From Paraburkholderia caffeinitolerans (GTDB lineage Bacteria; Pseudomonadota; Gammaproteobacteria; Burkholderiales; Burkholderiaceae), in NCBI RefSeq assembly GCF_902859945.1, contig NZ_CADIKL010000013.1, positions 62,001 through 126,000 on the forward strand: a stretch of DNA of 64,000 bases, written 5' to 3'. Positions 1 through 8,256 of this stretch are shown here, piece after piece (the first letter of the stretch is position 1; the number at the start of each line of letters is the position of its first letter). The notes under the pieces are model-generated. The model was not told the DNA's origin, searched no databases, and saw only the letters and a list, made by a program, of their open reading frames with translations. Both the position numbers and the translations under genes were made by a program.

Positions 1-2
1 TG

Positions 3-614
3 TTCGTGCTGTTCAGCCTCATCACGGCGCTGTTCTATCTGTATTACGAAAAGCACTACAACACGCGCGCGCTCGGCGCGTTCGTGCTGCTCGTGATCAG
101 CGCGGCCGTGGGCTTCCTGATGTGGTACTCGATCTCGCGCGACGCGCAGCAGATCCAGCCGCTCGTGCCCGCGCTGCAAAGCTGGTGGATGAAGATCCAC
201 GTGCCGGCGAACTTCATCGGCTACGGCAGCTTTGCGCTTTCGGCGATGGTGGGTGTCGCCTACATCATGAAGGAGCGCGGCGTGCTGGCGGACCGCCTGC
301 CCGCGCTCGACGTGCTCGACGACGTCATGTACAAGTCGATCGCCGTCGGTTTTGCGTTCTTCACCATTGCGACCATTCTCGGCGCGCTGTGGGCGGCGCA
401 GGCGTGGGGCGGCTACTGGAGTTGGGACCCGAAGGAAACCTGGGCGCTGATCGTGTGGCTCAACTACGCGGCGTGGCTCCACATGCGCCTCATGAAGGGC
501 TTGCGCGGCGGCGTGGCCGCCTGGTGGGCGCTCACGGGCTTGCTCGTCACGACTTTCGCGTTCCTGGGTGTGAACATGTTCCTCTCGGGCCTGCACAGCT
601 ACGGCAAGCTGTAA
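3..614 (+). CDS. ccsB: c-type cytochrome biogenesis protein CcsB/CcsA (ResC-like), 3' part
   Basis: The gene is cut by the left window edge, so only the C-terminal ~203 residues are seen. The reading frame is open from base 3. The protein is very hydrophobic with several membrane spans. It carries the tryptophan-rich WGGYWSWDPKETW segment (the WWD heme-handling motif) typical of the CcsA/ResC component of system II cytochrome c maturation. The family passes heme across the inner membrane and attaches it to apocytochromes together with CcsB/ResB, which would lie just upstream, outside the window. A strong terminator follows 60 bases after the stop. The bc1 cytochrome c1 at about 59 kb is a plausible client. 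Naming of the two subunits (CcsA or CcsB) differs between annotations. Family assignment is firm. Confidence 0.9.
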   Translation, partial: FVLFSLITALFYLYYEKHYNTRALGAFVLLVISAAVGFLMWYSISRDAQQIQPLVPALQSWWMKIHVPANFIGYGSFALSAMVGVAYIMKERGVLADRLPALDVLDDVMYKSIAVGFAFFTIATILGALWAAQAWGGYWSWDPKETWALIVWLNYAAWLHMRLMKGLRGGVAAWWALTGLLVTTFAFLGVNMFLSGLHSYGKL

Positions 615-675
615 TGCGCGGTAACGCGTGGTACTGGCGGACGGTGTAACCGCCGCCGCCCGCCCAGCGAACTAA

Positions 676-707
676 CCGTCGGATGCCTTGCGCTCCGACG
701 GTTTTTT
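676..707 (+). terminator. Rho-independent terminator after ccsB
   Basis: Perfect 8-bp stem CCGTCGGA/TCCGACGG with a 10-base loop, followed by six T. It separates the cytochrome maturation gene from msrP. Confidence 0.85.
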
Positions 708-842
708 ATTTGCGGGGCGGAAGAATTGCGGATCGCGTACGTTTGCCCGTTAGTGGAGGGCCCAGAACGGCGCGCGGGCAAGGTGGGTTTGCGGCGGGGT
801 CAAGACGGGGCCGAGGTGGGCCGATTCGACAGGAGCAACATC

Positions 843-1844
843 ATGTGGATCAAGCGCAGCAGCAGGATCATCCTCAATGGCGACGACATCGCCGCGAGCG
901 AGATCACGCCGCAAAAAGTGTATGAGCAGCGCCGCCGTTTGCTGCAGGCGGCCGGGGCGGCCGCGCTTGGCGGTGTGGCGGGCCTGTTCGGCGTGCGCGA
1001 CGCGTTCGCGGAATACGCGCCGCCCGATGCGAAGGCCCTCAAGCTCGCCGCGAAGACCAACACGAAGTTCGTCGCGCTCGACAAGGTCACGCCCTACAAG
1101 GACATCACGACCTATAACAACTTCTACGAATTCGGCACCGACAAGGGCGACCCCGCCGAGAACGCGCATACGCTGCGGCCACGTCCATGGAAGGTGAGCG
1201 TGGAGGGCGAGGTGAAGAACGCGAAGGTCTACGACATCGATGAGATTCTCAAGCTCGCGCCGCTCGAGGAGCGCGTGTACCGGCACCGCTGCGTGGAGGG
1301 CTGGTCGATCGTTGTTCCGTGGATTGGCGTGTCGCTTTCCGAGTTGATTCGCCGCGCGGAGCCTACCGGCAATGCGAAATACGTGCAGTTCATCACGCTT
1401 GCCGACCGCTCGCAAATGCCCGGTCTCGCCGATCCGATCCTCGATTGGCCGTACTCCGAAGGATTGCGCATGGACGAGGCGATGAACCCGCTCACGCTGC
1501 TCACCGTGGGGCTCTACGGCCAGGTGCTGCCGAACCAGAACGGTGCGCCGGTGCGCGTGGTGTTGCCGTGGAAGTACGGCTTCAAGAGCGCGAAGTCGCT
1601 CGTGAAGATCCGCTTCGTGGAAAAGCAGCCGCCCACGAGCTGGAACACCTACGCGGCCAACGAATACGGCTTCTATTCGAACGTCAATCCGAACGTGGAT
1701 CACCCGCGCTGGAGCCAGGCGACGGAGCGGCGCATCGGCGAGGACGGCTTTTTCGCGCCCAAGCGCAAGACGCTCATGTTCAACGGGTACGGCGATCTGG
1801 TGGCGTCGATGTATCAGGGCATGGATCTGCGCAAGAACTTCTGA
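843..1844 (+). CDS. msrP: Protein-methionine-sulfoxide reductase catalytic subunit MsrP
   Basis: Periplasmic molybdopterin enzyme that reduces methionine sulfoxide in oxidised envelope proteins, fed with electrons by MsrQ. The protein (333 residues) has a twin-arginine signal near residue 30 ([15 protein letters not shown], then a cleavage region ending in AFA). The molybdenum-coordinating cysteine is seen in RHRCVEGWS near residue 150, as in the YedY family. Length matches the family. An in-frame start exists further upstream (726). The ATG at 843 is chosen because it has AGGAG about 8 bases before it and places the Tat motif at the usual distance. It is followed by msrQ, giving the usual two-gene operon. 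Export would need the TatABC system found at 52.9-54.6 kb in this window. Confidence 0.95.
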   Translation: MWIKRSSRIILNGDDIAASEITPQKVYEQRRRLLQAAGAAALGGVAGLFGVRDAFAEYAPPDAKALKLAAKTNTKFVALDKVTPYKDITTYNNFYEFGTDKGDPAENAHTLRPRPWKVSVEGEVKNAKVYDIDEILKLAPLEERVYRHRCVEGWSIVVPWIGVSLSELIRRAEPTGNAKYVQFITLADRSQMPGLADPILDWPYSEGLRMDEAMNPLTLLTVGLYGQVLPNQNGAPVRVVLPWKYGFKSAKSLVKIRFVEKQPPTSWNTYAANEYGFYSNVNPNVDHPRWSQATERRIGEDGFFAPKRKTLMFNGYGDLVASMYQGMDLRKNF

Positions 1845-1919
1845 GCTTTGCACGGGATCGCTGTAGGTGCTGAAGCACCCACTCCGATCGACAGTCGCCA
1901 GATGGCAATGGAGCAATCG

Positions 1920-2618
1920 ATGGAATCGACGACCGTTTCTCCGCGCGCGGGCGTGGGCGCGGCGGCCACACGCGCAGCGCGGGCGTTGCCCGCAGCCAAC
2001 GGTCCGCGCTGGCTGCCGTGGGCCAAGGGCGTGGTGTTCGTCGCGGCGTGGTATCCGCTAGCGCGGCTGGTGTTCTACGGCGTCACGGACCGGCTCGGCG
2101 CGAACCCGATCGAGTTCATCACGCGCTCGACCGGCCTCTGGACGCTCGTGTTCCTCTGCATCACGCTCGCGGTCACGCCGTTGCGCCGCCTCACCGGCTT
2201 CAATGCGCTGATCCGATTTCGGCGCATGCTGGGGCTCTACGCGTTCTTTTACGCCGCGCTGCACTTCACCACCTATATCTGGTTCGACAAGTGGTTCGAC
2301 GTGGCCGCGATGCTCAAGGACATCGGCAAGCGGCCCTTCATCACTGTGGGCTTCACAGCGTTCGTGCTGCTGATTCCGCTCGCCATCACCTCGACGCGCG
2401 CGATGGCGCGCAAGCTCGGACGTCGCTGGCAGACGCTGCACCGGCTGGTCTACGCGATCGGCGTGCTCGCGATCCTGCATTTCTGGTGGATGAAGGCGGG
2501 CAAGCACGATCTCGCGCTGCCGAAGCTCTATGGCGCGATCATGATCGTGCTGCTCGGCTGGCGGATCGGCGCGTGGCTGCTTGCGCGCTGGAAGGCGCGA
2601 TCGGCGACATCGCCGTAA
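1920..2618 (+). CDS. msrQ: Heme-binding membrane subunit MsrQ
   Basis: Inner-membrane b-type heme protein (YedZ family, ferric reductase-like domain) that carries electrons from the quinone or flavin pool to MsrP. It has about six hydrophobic segments and family-like histidines in AALHFTTY, LHRLVYA and ILHFWWM. Several in-frame ATGs exist (1848, 1902, 1908, 1920). The ATG at 1920 is preferred because GGAG lies six bases before it, giving 232 residues; starting at 1848 would add 24 residues with no ribosome site. The gene lies 75 bases after msrP. A short perfect palindrome (1866-1879) lies between them. The gene ends at a shared terminator with lysA. Confidence 0.9.
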   Translation: MESTTVSPRAGVGAAATRAARALPAANGPRWLPWAKGVVFVAAWYPLARLVFYGVTDRLGANPIEFITRSTGLWTLVFLCITLAVTPLRRLTGFNALIRFRRMLGLYAFFYAALHFTTYIWFDKWFDVAAMLKDIGKRPFITVGFTAFVLLIPLAITSTRAMARKLGRRWQTLHRLVYAIGVLAILHFWWMKAGKHDLALPKLYGAIMIVLLGWRIGAWLLARWKARSATSP

Positions 2619-2642
2619 TCGATCATGCCAGGCACGGGCAAT

Positions 2643-2674
2643 AAAAAAAGCGACGCACGGTGCGTCGCTTTTTT
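2643..2674. terminator. Bidirectional terminator between msrQ and lysA
   Basis: Stem AGCGACGCA/TGCGTCGCT with a 3-base loop. It is flanked by a run of A on the left and a run of T on the right, so it can end transcription from both convergent genes. Confidence 0.9.
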
Positions 2675-2696
2675 GCATTCAGCGCGGAGGCTTCGT

Positions 2697-3980
2697 TCAA
2701 TCCGGCAGCAGATGCTCGCCGGCGAACAGTTGCTGCACCGTCTCGCGTTCGCGCGCGACGTGCGCACGCGTACCGTCGACCAGGACTTCGGCCGCGCGCG
2801 GACGCGTGTTGTAGTTCGAACTCATCACGAAACCGTAGGCGCCCGCCGAGCGGATCGCAAGCACGTCGCCGGCCTCGATCGCGAGCGTGCGCTCGCGTCC
2901 GAGCCAGTCGCCGCTCTCGCACACCGGGCCGACGATGTCGTAGGTGTGCGCATCGCTCGCGCGCTCGGTGACCGGCTCGATGGCGTGATACGCCTCGTAC
3001 ATGGCTGGGCGCGCGAGATCGTTCATCGCGGCGTCGACGATCGCGAAGTTCTTTTCCACACCGGGCTTCAGGAACTCGACGGTCGTAAGCAGGATGCCGG
3101 CGTTGCCAACCAGTGAGCGGCCCGGCTCGAAGTACACGTCGCGGGTCTTGCCGGTCTTCGCGCCGTGCGCCTCGATGCGATCGAGCACGGTGCGCACGAA
3201 TGCGCCGATGTCGGGCGGCGTTTCGTCGTCGTAGCGGATGCCGAGGCCGCCGCCCACGTCGATGTGATGGATCTGCACGCCATCCGACTCGATTTGGTCG
3301 ACGAGCTCGAGCACCTTGTCGACGGCGTCGAGATACGGCGCGACTTCAGTGATTTGCGAGCCGATATGGCAGTCGATGCCGACCACGTCCAGATGCGGCA
3401 TGGCCGCCGCCGCGCGGTAGGTCGCGCGCGCCTCGTCGAACGCGACGCCAAATTTGTTCGACTTCAGGCCCGTGGAGATGTACGGATGCGTCTTCGCGTC
3501 GACGTCCGGGTTCACGCGCAGCGAGACCGGCGCCTTCTTGCCCAGTTCGCCGGCGACGGCGTTCAGGCGGTCGAGTTCGGGGATCGACTCGACGTTGAAG
3601 CACTTCACGCCCGCTTCGAGCGCCATGCGCATTTCGTCAGGGTGCTTGCCCACGCCCGAGAACACCGTGTTCGCCGCTTTGCCGCCCGCTGCCAGCACGC
3701 GCGCGAGTTCGCCGCCCGAGACGATGTCGAAGCCCGCGCCTTCGCGCGCGAACACGTTGAGCACCGCGAGGTTGCTGTTCGCCTTGACCGCTACGTGTAC
3801 CGTGGCGCGGCGGCCCGCGCACGCATCGGCGTAGGCGTGCCATGCTTCGGTGAGCGCCGCGCGCGAGTAGACGTAGAGCGGGGTGCCGTACTGCGCGGCG
3901 AGGTCGGCGGCGGACACGCCTTCGACGAAGAGCGTGCCGTTGTCACGGTGAAAGGCGCGATGAAAAGCGGGCTGGGTCAT
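2697..3980 (-). CDS. lysA: Diaminopimelate decarboxylase
   Basis: PLP enzyme that decarboxylates meso-diaminopimelate to L-lysine, the last step of lysine synthesis, in the cytoplasm. The protein has 427 residues, normal for the family. Visible features are the PLP lysine in VAVKANS, the HIGSQ segment, the glycine-rich DVGGGLGIRY, the CESGDWLG substrate/PLP motif and a GAYGF segment near the C-terminus. These are fold-type III decarboxylase hallmarks. The gene lies directly after lptM on the same strand (36-base gap), so both are likely co-transcribed. The lptM-lysA (or lptM-dapF) neighbourhood beside cyaY is common in proteobacteria. Confidence 0.97.
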   Translation of the reverse strand: MTQPAFHRAFHRDNGTLFVEGVSAADLAAQYGTPLYVYSRAALTEAWHAYADACAGRRATVHVAVKANSNLAVLNVFAREGAGFDIVSGGELARVLAAGGKAANTVFSGVGKHPDEMRMALEAGVKCFNVESIPELDRLNAVAGELGKKAPVSLRVNPDVDAKTHPYISTGLKSNKFGVAFDEARATYRAAAAMPHLDVVGIDCHIGSQITEVAPYLDAVDKVLELVDQIESDGVQIHHIDVGGGLGIRYDDETPPDIGAFVRTVLDRIEAHGAKTGKTRDVYFEPGRSLVGNAGILLTTVEFLKPGVEKNFAIVDAAMNDLARPAMYEAYHAIEPVTERASDAHTYDIVGPVCESGDWLGRERTLAIEAGDVLAIRSAGAYGFVMSSNYNTRPRAAEVLVDGTRAHVARERETVQQLFAGEHLLPD

Positions 3981-4016
3981 GCTAGCGTCTGGTTGAAGTC
4001 GGTGCGGGGGGGCTGC

Positions 4017-4394
4017 TTACTGATTCGGTGCTGCGGCGGAAGCAGGTTGCGGAGCAGGTTGCAAATCGGGCTGTGCGCCGCTGGCGGGCACGGATTTGAG
4101 TTCGGAATCCGGGGACAGCGAAAGCGGCGTGCCCGACGTGTCGGGAAGCTCGCCGGCTTGCACGCCCGATGCGGGCAGCGCCGTGGCAGGCGTCGGTTGT
4201 GCGTCGTCGTCGGTTTGCGTCTCGAAATTCGGCTTCTGCGGGAGCGGCGGCACCTTGGGCATGTAGAGCGCCCCTCTCTGGCCACAGCCTGCCAACGAAA
4301 GCGCGGCTACAGCGCCGATCGCGAAAGCGGCTAGAATCGCGCGGGGCGTCGATACGCGGGATGCCGGTGCGCGCATCCTGGAATTGACACGCAT
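4017..4394 (-). CDS. lptM: LPS translocon maturation chaperone LptM (YifL-like lipoprotein)
   Basis: Small outer-membrane lipoprotein (125 residues). It has a basic N-terminus, a hydrophobic stretch and a lipobox LAGC near residue 37, followed at once by GQRGALYMP. This matches the short conserved LptM/YifL motif (CGQKGPLYLP-like). In E. coli LptM helps LptD form its native disulfides. The rest is a proline-, alanine- and threonine-rich low-complexity tail, longer than in E. coli. The start at 4394 has AGGGA five bases upstream on the minus strand. The start codon lies inside the cyaY promoter region, so the two genes share a compact divergent control region. Function is known for the family; the role here is inferred from the motif. 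Confidence 0.85.
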   Translation of the reverse strand: MRVNSRMRAPASRVSTPRAILAAFAIGAVAALSLAGCGQRGALYMPKVPPLPQKPNFETQTDDDAQPTPATALPASGVQAGELPDTSGTPLSLSPDSELKSVPASGAQPDLQPAPQPASAAAPNQ

Positions 4395-4411
4395 AATTGT
4401 CCCTGAATGAT
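4384..4411 (+). promoter_or_regulatory. Probable sigma70 promoter of cyaY
   Basis: Consensus -35 TTGACA (4384-4389), 16-base spacer and -10-like AATGAT (4406-4411), just before cyaY. The -35 hexamer overlaps the lptM start region on the other strand. Confidence 0.55.
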
Positions 4412-4429
4412 TAACCGGTGGAGTTTAGC

Positions 4430-4747
4430 ATGCCAGATAGTGACTACCTGAGCCGCGCGGAGGCCGTGCTGACGGCAGTAGAGCGCGTCGTGGACGGGGC
4501 TGAGGCCGATATCGAACTCGAGCGCAGCGGCAACGTTTTGACACTCGAATTCGAGAATCGCACGAAGATCATCGTGAATCTGCAGCCGCCGATGCGCGAG
4601 ATCTGGATCGCGGCGAAAGCGGGCGGGTTTCATTATCGTTTTATCGACGGCGAGTGGCGCGACACCCGCACGGGCACCGAGTTCTTTTCGGCGCTCACCG
4701 CCTACGCGAGCGAGCAGGCGGGCGAGCCGGTCACGTTCAAGCCGTAA
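4430..4747 (+). CDS. cyaY: Iron donor protein CyaY (bacterial frataxin)
   Basis: Small cytoplasmic protein that binds iron through an acidic ridge and modulates IscS in iron-sulfur cluster assembly. It has 105 residues, the normal CyaY length. The N-terminus shows an acidic helix ([12 protein letters not shown]), followed by the strands [14 protein letters not shown] and [15 protein letters not shown] typical of frataxin. The ATG at 4430 is chosen over the GTG at 4418 because GGTGGAG lies six bases before it. It is transcribed away from lptM-lysA and ends at a strong hairpin. Confidence 0.93.
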   Translation: MPDSDYLSRAEAVLTAVERVVDGAEADIELERSGNVLTLEFENRTKIIVNLQPPMREIWIAAKAGGFHYRFIDGEWRDTRTGTEFFSALTAYASEQAGEPVTFKP

Positions 4748-4801
4748 GACGACGGCTGAGGATGGCGCGCGGGCCTGTGCGTCGCGCTGTCGCCAAATGC
4801 G

Positions 4802-4844
4802 AAAACGGCCAGCCAAACTGAACTAAAGTCGGCTGGCTGTTTTC
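4802..4844. terminator. Bidirectional terminator between cyaY and the small exported protein gene
   Basis: A 13-bp stem with one G-T pair (AAAACGGCCAGCC/GGCTGGCTGTTTT) and a 16-base loop. A-rich and T-rich edges allow action in both directions. Confidence 0.8.
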
Positions 4845-4882
4845 GTTGCGGCAGGAACTGCGCTTGGTCCCGCCGTTACGCC

Positions 4883-5251
4883 TTACTTACACAAGATGGA
4901 CACAGTCGCACTCACCGACTGCGTATTAAGTCCATCAACAGGGTCCACGCTGGTAGCGGCCGTGATATATCCCGATTGCGCTGGCGCGTTGGCGAAGCAC
5001 GCGAAGTTCGCGGTCGTTGTACTCGTTGGCGTGATAGAGATATTCTTGCCTTCCCAGTGAAACGCCTGAGCCCCGCGTGTAAAATTCCCGACCTGCCCGG
5101 AAACGCTGCAGGTACCGGAAGTGCCGCCGGAGCAACTCAGCGTCACACTACCCGGCGAGGGCACCACTTGGGCTGTGGCCGCGCCGGAAGCCGCGACAAA
5201 CGCGCAAGCAACTGCGCTTGCGATCAGAATTCCTCGGAATTTGCCAATCAT
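4883..5251 (-). CDS. Small exported protein of unknown function
   Basis: 122-residue protein with a clear Sec signal peptide: a basic start MIGKFR, a hydrophobic core and an ATAQ cleavage region near residue 28. I do not recognise the mature part. It is rich in Ser, Thr, Gly and Ala, has no charged helices and contains four cysteines (SLSCSG, GTCSV, NFACF and the C-terminal LCK), which could form two disulfides in the periplasm. This suggests a small beta-sandwich, but that is inference. It sits alone between two terminators (4802-4844 and 5413-5443). Its local base composition is less GC-rich and its codon use less biased than the neighbours, so it may be an accessory or recently acquired gene. 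Confidence 0.7.
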   Translation of the reverse strand: MIGKFRGILIASAVACAFVAASGAATAQVVPSPGSVTLSCSGGTSGTCSVSGQVGNFTRGAQAFHWEGKNISITPTSTTTANFACFANAPAQSGYITAATSVDPVDGLNTQSVSATVSILCK

Positions 5252-5412
5252 TTAGATATCCTTATTTTGATGAGCGAAAGGCCATCATAAATAGCTAGAT
5301 ATCTCATAAATAAGCCTCGCTCTCGAGCGGTGTTCCTTCTTGCGAGAGGTCAAGGAGGCAGGCCACGAAGCTGCTTGGCTGTGTCAGAGCGGCACTGCGC
5401 GTTGATTGAGCA

Positions 5413-5443
5413 AGAAAAAGCCGCCGTGCGACCACGGCGGCTT
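5413..5443 (-). terminator. Rho-independent terminator of mrcA
   Basis: Read on the minus strand: a 9-bp perfect stem GCCGCCGTG/CACGGCGGC with a short loop, followed by five T. It lies 27 bases after the mrcA stop. Confidence 0.85.
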
Positions 5444-5469
5444 CCCGGTACAACATCGGCCAAGTGCGC

Positions 5470-7956
5470 TCAATGCCCGCGGAACAGGTTCATGATGTCT
5501 TCCTTCTCCTTGGCGTTGACCTGCTCGGGCTCCGCGCCCGCACCCGCTTGACCACCCACGCCCGAGGCACCGTTCGCCTGGGCGTCCAGCGCGGCCTGAC
5601 TGATGCCCACCGTCGAGACGAAGCCGTGGCCTGGCGTGACGTCGGCGTAATAGAGTTCGTCGCCGAGCGTCACGACGCCATCGGGCATCGGCATCTTGTA
5701 CTCGGGCACGCCGTTGAGCGCCTTCTGCATGTACTCGATCCACACGGGCAACGCGAGGCCGCCGCCGGTTTCCTTGTCGCCGAGGCTGCGCGGATTGTCG
5801 TAGCCGATCCACGCGATGGCCGCGAGCGTGTGCTGATAGCCCGCGAACCAGGCGTCGCGCGAGTCGTTGGTCGTGCCGGTCTTGCCGCCGAGGTCGGTGC
5901 GCTTGAGGACGTTCGACTTCGCGCCCGTGCCACGCTGGGCAACGCTCTGCAGCAGGCTGTTCATGATGTACGCGTTGCGCGGGTCGATCGCGCGCGGCGC
6001 GTTCTGGCCCGCCACGAGCGGCTGCGCCTGCGCGACCACCATGCCGCGCTGATCGGTGACTTCGGCGATCAGGTACGGATTCACGCGATAGCCGCCATTG
6101 GCGAACACCGAATACCCGCCGGCCATTTGCAGCGGCGTGACGAGACCCGCGCCGAGCGCCATCGGCAGATAGGCAGGATGGCGATCGGCGTCGAAGCCGA
6201 AGTGCGTGATGTATTGCTGCGCGTACTTCGTGCCGATGTGGTTGAGGATGCGGATCGACACGAGGTTCTTCGACTTCATGAGCGCGGTGCGCATGGTCAT
6301 CGGGCCGTCGAAGCCGCCGCCGTAGTTCTTCGGCTCCCACGCCTGGCCACCCGTTTCGGCGGCGCTGAAGAACAGCGGCGCGTCGTTGATGATGGTGGCC
6401 GGCCCGAGCCCCTTATCGAGCGAAGCCGAATAGATGAACGGCTTGAAGCTCGAGCCCGGCTGGCGCCATGCCTGGGTGACGTGGTTGAACTTGTTCTTGT
6501 TGAAGTCGAAGCCGCCCACCAGCGCGCGGATCGCGCCATCCTGCGGCACGACTGAGACGAACGCGCCTTCGATCTGCGGCAATTGCGTGATCGACCATTC
6601 GCCGGGTCCGCTTGCCGCACTGCTTCCGGCATTGTTCGAGGCGTTGTGTCCGCCGTTATTGCGCGTGATACGGATGATCGCGCCTGGACGAATGCGCTGG
6701 TTCGGCTGCGCGCGCGCGCTCAGGTTGTATTGCGCGAAGCGCAGGCCGTCGCCGGTGATGGTGGCGGTGTTGCCGTCCATGAGGGTCGCCTGCACCTGCT
6801 TCGGGCTCGCGGAGGTGACCACGGCCGCGACGAGCTCGCCGTTGTCGGGGTGCTCGAGCAGGGCGTCGTCGATGGCCTGCTCGCGGTCGTCCGCGTCGGC
6901 GGGCAGTTCGATGAACGCCTCGGGCCCGCGATAACCGCGACGCCGCTCGTAGTCGAGCAAGCCTTTGCGCAGCACGCGGTAAGCGACGTCCTGATCGGCC
7001 GAATCGATGGTCGTGACTACGCTCAGGCCGCGCGTGTACGCCTCTTCGTGATACTGGGCGTACATCATCTGGCGCACCATTTCCGCCACGTACTCGGCGT
7101 GTACGCTGAATTCCTTGCCCGCGCCCTTGACCACGAGCGGCTGCTGCGCGGCTGCGTCGTATTGCTGCTGGGTGATGTAGTGCAGCTCCAGCATGCGCTC
7201 GAGGATGTACTCCTGGCGTACCTTGGCGCGCTTCGGATTCACGACCGGGTTGTACGCCGAAGGCGCCTTGGGCAGGCCCGCGAGCATCGCGCATTCGGCG
7301 AGCGTGAGATCTTTCAGATCCTTTCCGAAGTACACGCGCGCGGCGCTCGCGAAGCCGTAGGCGCGCTGTCCCAGATAGATCTGATTCATGTACACCTCGA
7401 GAATCTGATCCTTGGAGAGCTTCGACTCGATCTTGTAGGCGAGCAGCATCTCGTAGATCTTGCGCGTGTAGGTCTTCTCGCTCGAGAGGAAGAAGTTGCG
7501 CGCCACCTGCATGGTGATCGTGCTCGCGCCTTGCGAGGCGTGGCCATTGGTGAGCGCGACGAAGCCCGCGCGCGCGATGCCCGTGAGATCGACGCCGCCG
7601 TGTTCGTAAAAACGCGCGTCCTCGATCGCGAGGATCGCCTTCTTGAGGTTCTCGGGGACGTCCTGGATATGGACGATGTCGCGCCGTTCTTCGCCGAATT
7701 CGCCGATCAGCACGTGGTCGCGCGTGTAGATGCGCAGCGGCACCTTCGGCCGATAGTCGGTGAGCGCGTCGAGCGACGGCAGGTTAGGCGTGGCGACGAT
7801 GAGCGCATAGCCGAGCACGAGCGCCGCGCAGGCGGCCGCGCCCACGATCAGCACGACAATGCCGACGAGCAGCTTGAGCCACCACGGCCGCTTGCGTTTG
7901 GGCGACGCGGGCGGCGGGGACGGCGGAACGGATGAGGGAGGCAGAGCTTCTTGCAT
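5470..7956 (-). CDS. mrcA: Penicillin-binding protein 1A (bifunctional transglycosylase/transpeptidase)
   Basis: Class A PBP that polymerises glycan strands and cross-links peptides in the periplasm, anchored in the inner membrane. It has 828 residues. In order: a short proline- and lysine-rich cytoplasmic tail, one membrane helix (about 25-50), the GT51 glycosyltransferase domain (EDARFYEHGGVDL, STITMQVARNFFL), an OB-like insert, and the transpeptidase domain with the active-site GSSFKPF near residue 502 and KTGTTND near 690. A low-complexity Asn/Ser/Gly stretch near residues 430-455 sits in the linker region, and an acid/glycine-rich tail ends the protein. It is divergent from pilM, the usual proteobacterial arrangement. 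Confidence 0.97.
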   Translation of the reverse strand: MQEALPPSSVPPSPPPASPKRKRPWWLKLLVGIVVLIVGAAACAALVLGYALIVATPNLPSLDALTDYRPKVPLRIYTRDHVLIGEFGEERRDIVHIQDVPENLKKAILAIEDARFYEHGGVDLTGIARAGFVALTNGHASQGASTITMQVARNFFLSSEKTYTRKIYEMLLAYKIESKLSKDQILEVYMNQIYLGQRAYGFASAARVYFGKDLKDLTLAECAMLAGLPKAPSAYNPVVNPKRAKVRQEYILERMLELHYITQQQYDAAAQQPLVVKGAGKEFSVHAEYVAEMVRQMMYAQYHEEAYTRGLSVVTTIDSADQDVAYRVLRKGLLDYERRRGYRGPEAFIELPADADDREQAIDDALLEHPDNGELVAAVVTSASPKQVQATLMDGNTATITGDGLRFAQYNLSARAQPNQRIRPGAIIRITRNNGGHNASNNAGSSAASGPGEWSITQLPQIEGAFVSVVPQDGAIRALVGGFDFNKNKFNHVTQAWRQPGSSFKPFIYSASLDKGLGPATIINDAPLFFSAAETGGQAWEPKNYGGGFDGPMTMRTALMKSKNLVSIRILNHIGTKYAQQYITHFGFDADRHPAYLPMALGAGLVTPLQMAGGYSVFANGGYRVNPYLIAEVTDQRGMVVAQAQPLVAGQNAPRAIDPRNAYIMNSLLQSVAQRGTGAKSNVLKRTDLGGKTGTTNDSRDAWFAGYQHTLAAIAWIGYDNPRSLGDKETGGGLALPVWIEYMQKALNGVPEYKMPMPDGVVTLGDELYYADVTPGHGFVSTVGISQAALDAQANGASGVGGQAGAGAEPEQVNAKEKEDIMNLFRGH

Positions 7957-8256
7957 ACGGACACCGGAAAAACAGTCCCGCGATTATAGCCGCCTGCCCA
8001 AGCGTGCTTTCGGAATGCTTACGCAGGGTGGCGAGGCGGGCGGAACGGCCGCGAGGCATAGACGCACTCTAGCTGTGTCTCGCATGCGCGAGAAGATCGC
8101 GTGACGGTCGCACTTGATTGCATCCGGTTGATTCGAGGCCACGACATGCACGGATTGGCCATCCGGACGAGTGTGCGCGGCAAGCGCCGCTTCGCACAAT
8201 TTCCCCCTGAGCGCGTCACGAATGGTTCGCGGCGCGACGCACATGGGAGGAATGCG
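7957..8256. other. mrcA/pilM divergent intergenic region
   Basis: 300 bases without a convincing gene. An open frame running into pilM from 8101 exists, but the translated stretch is arginine- and histidine-rich and not PilM-like. It must hold the promoters of both mrcA and the pil operon. I could not pick out a convincing -35/-10 pair. Confidence 0.5.

Noticed and set aside
1866-1879. Perfect palindrome GGTGCT-ga-AGCACC between msrP and msrQ
   Set aside because: Too short to be distinctive and no promoter beside it. It may affect msrQ translation, but there is nothing to support a regulator site.
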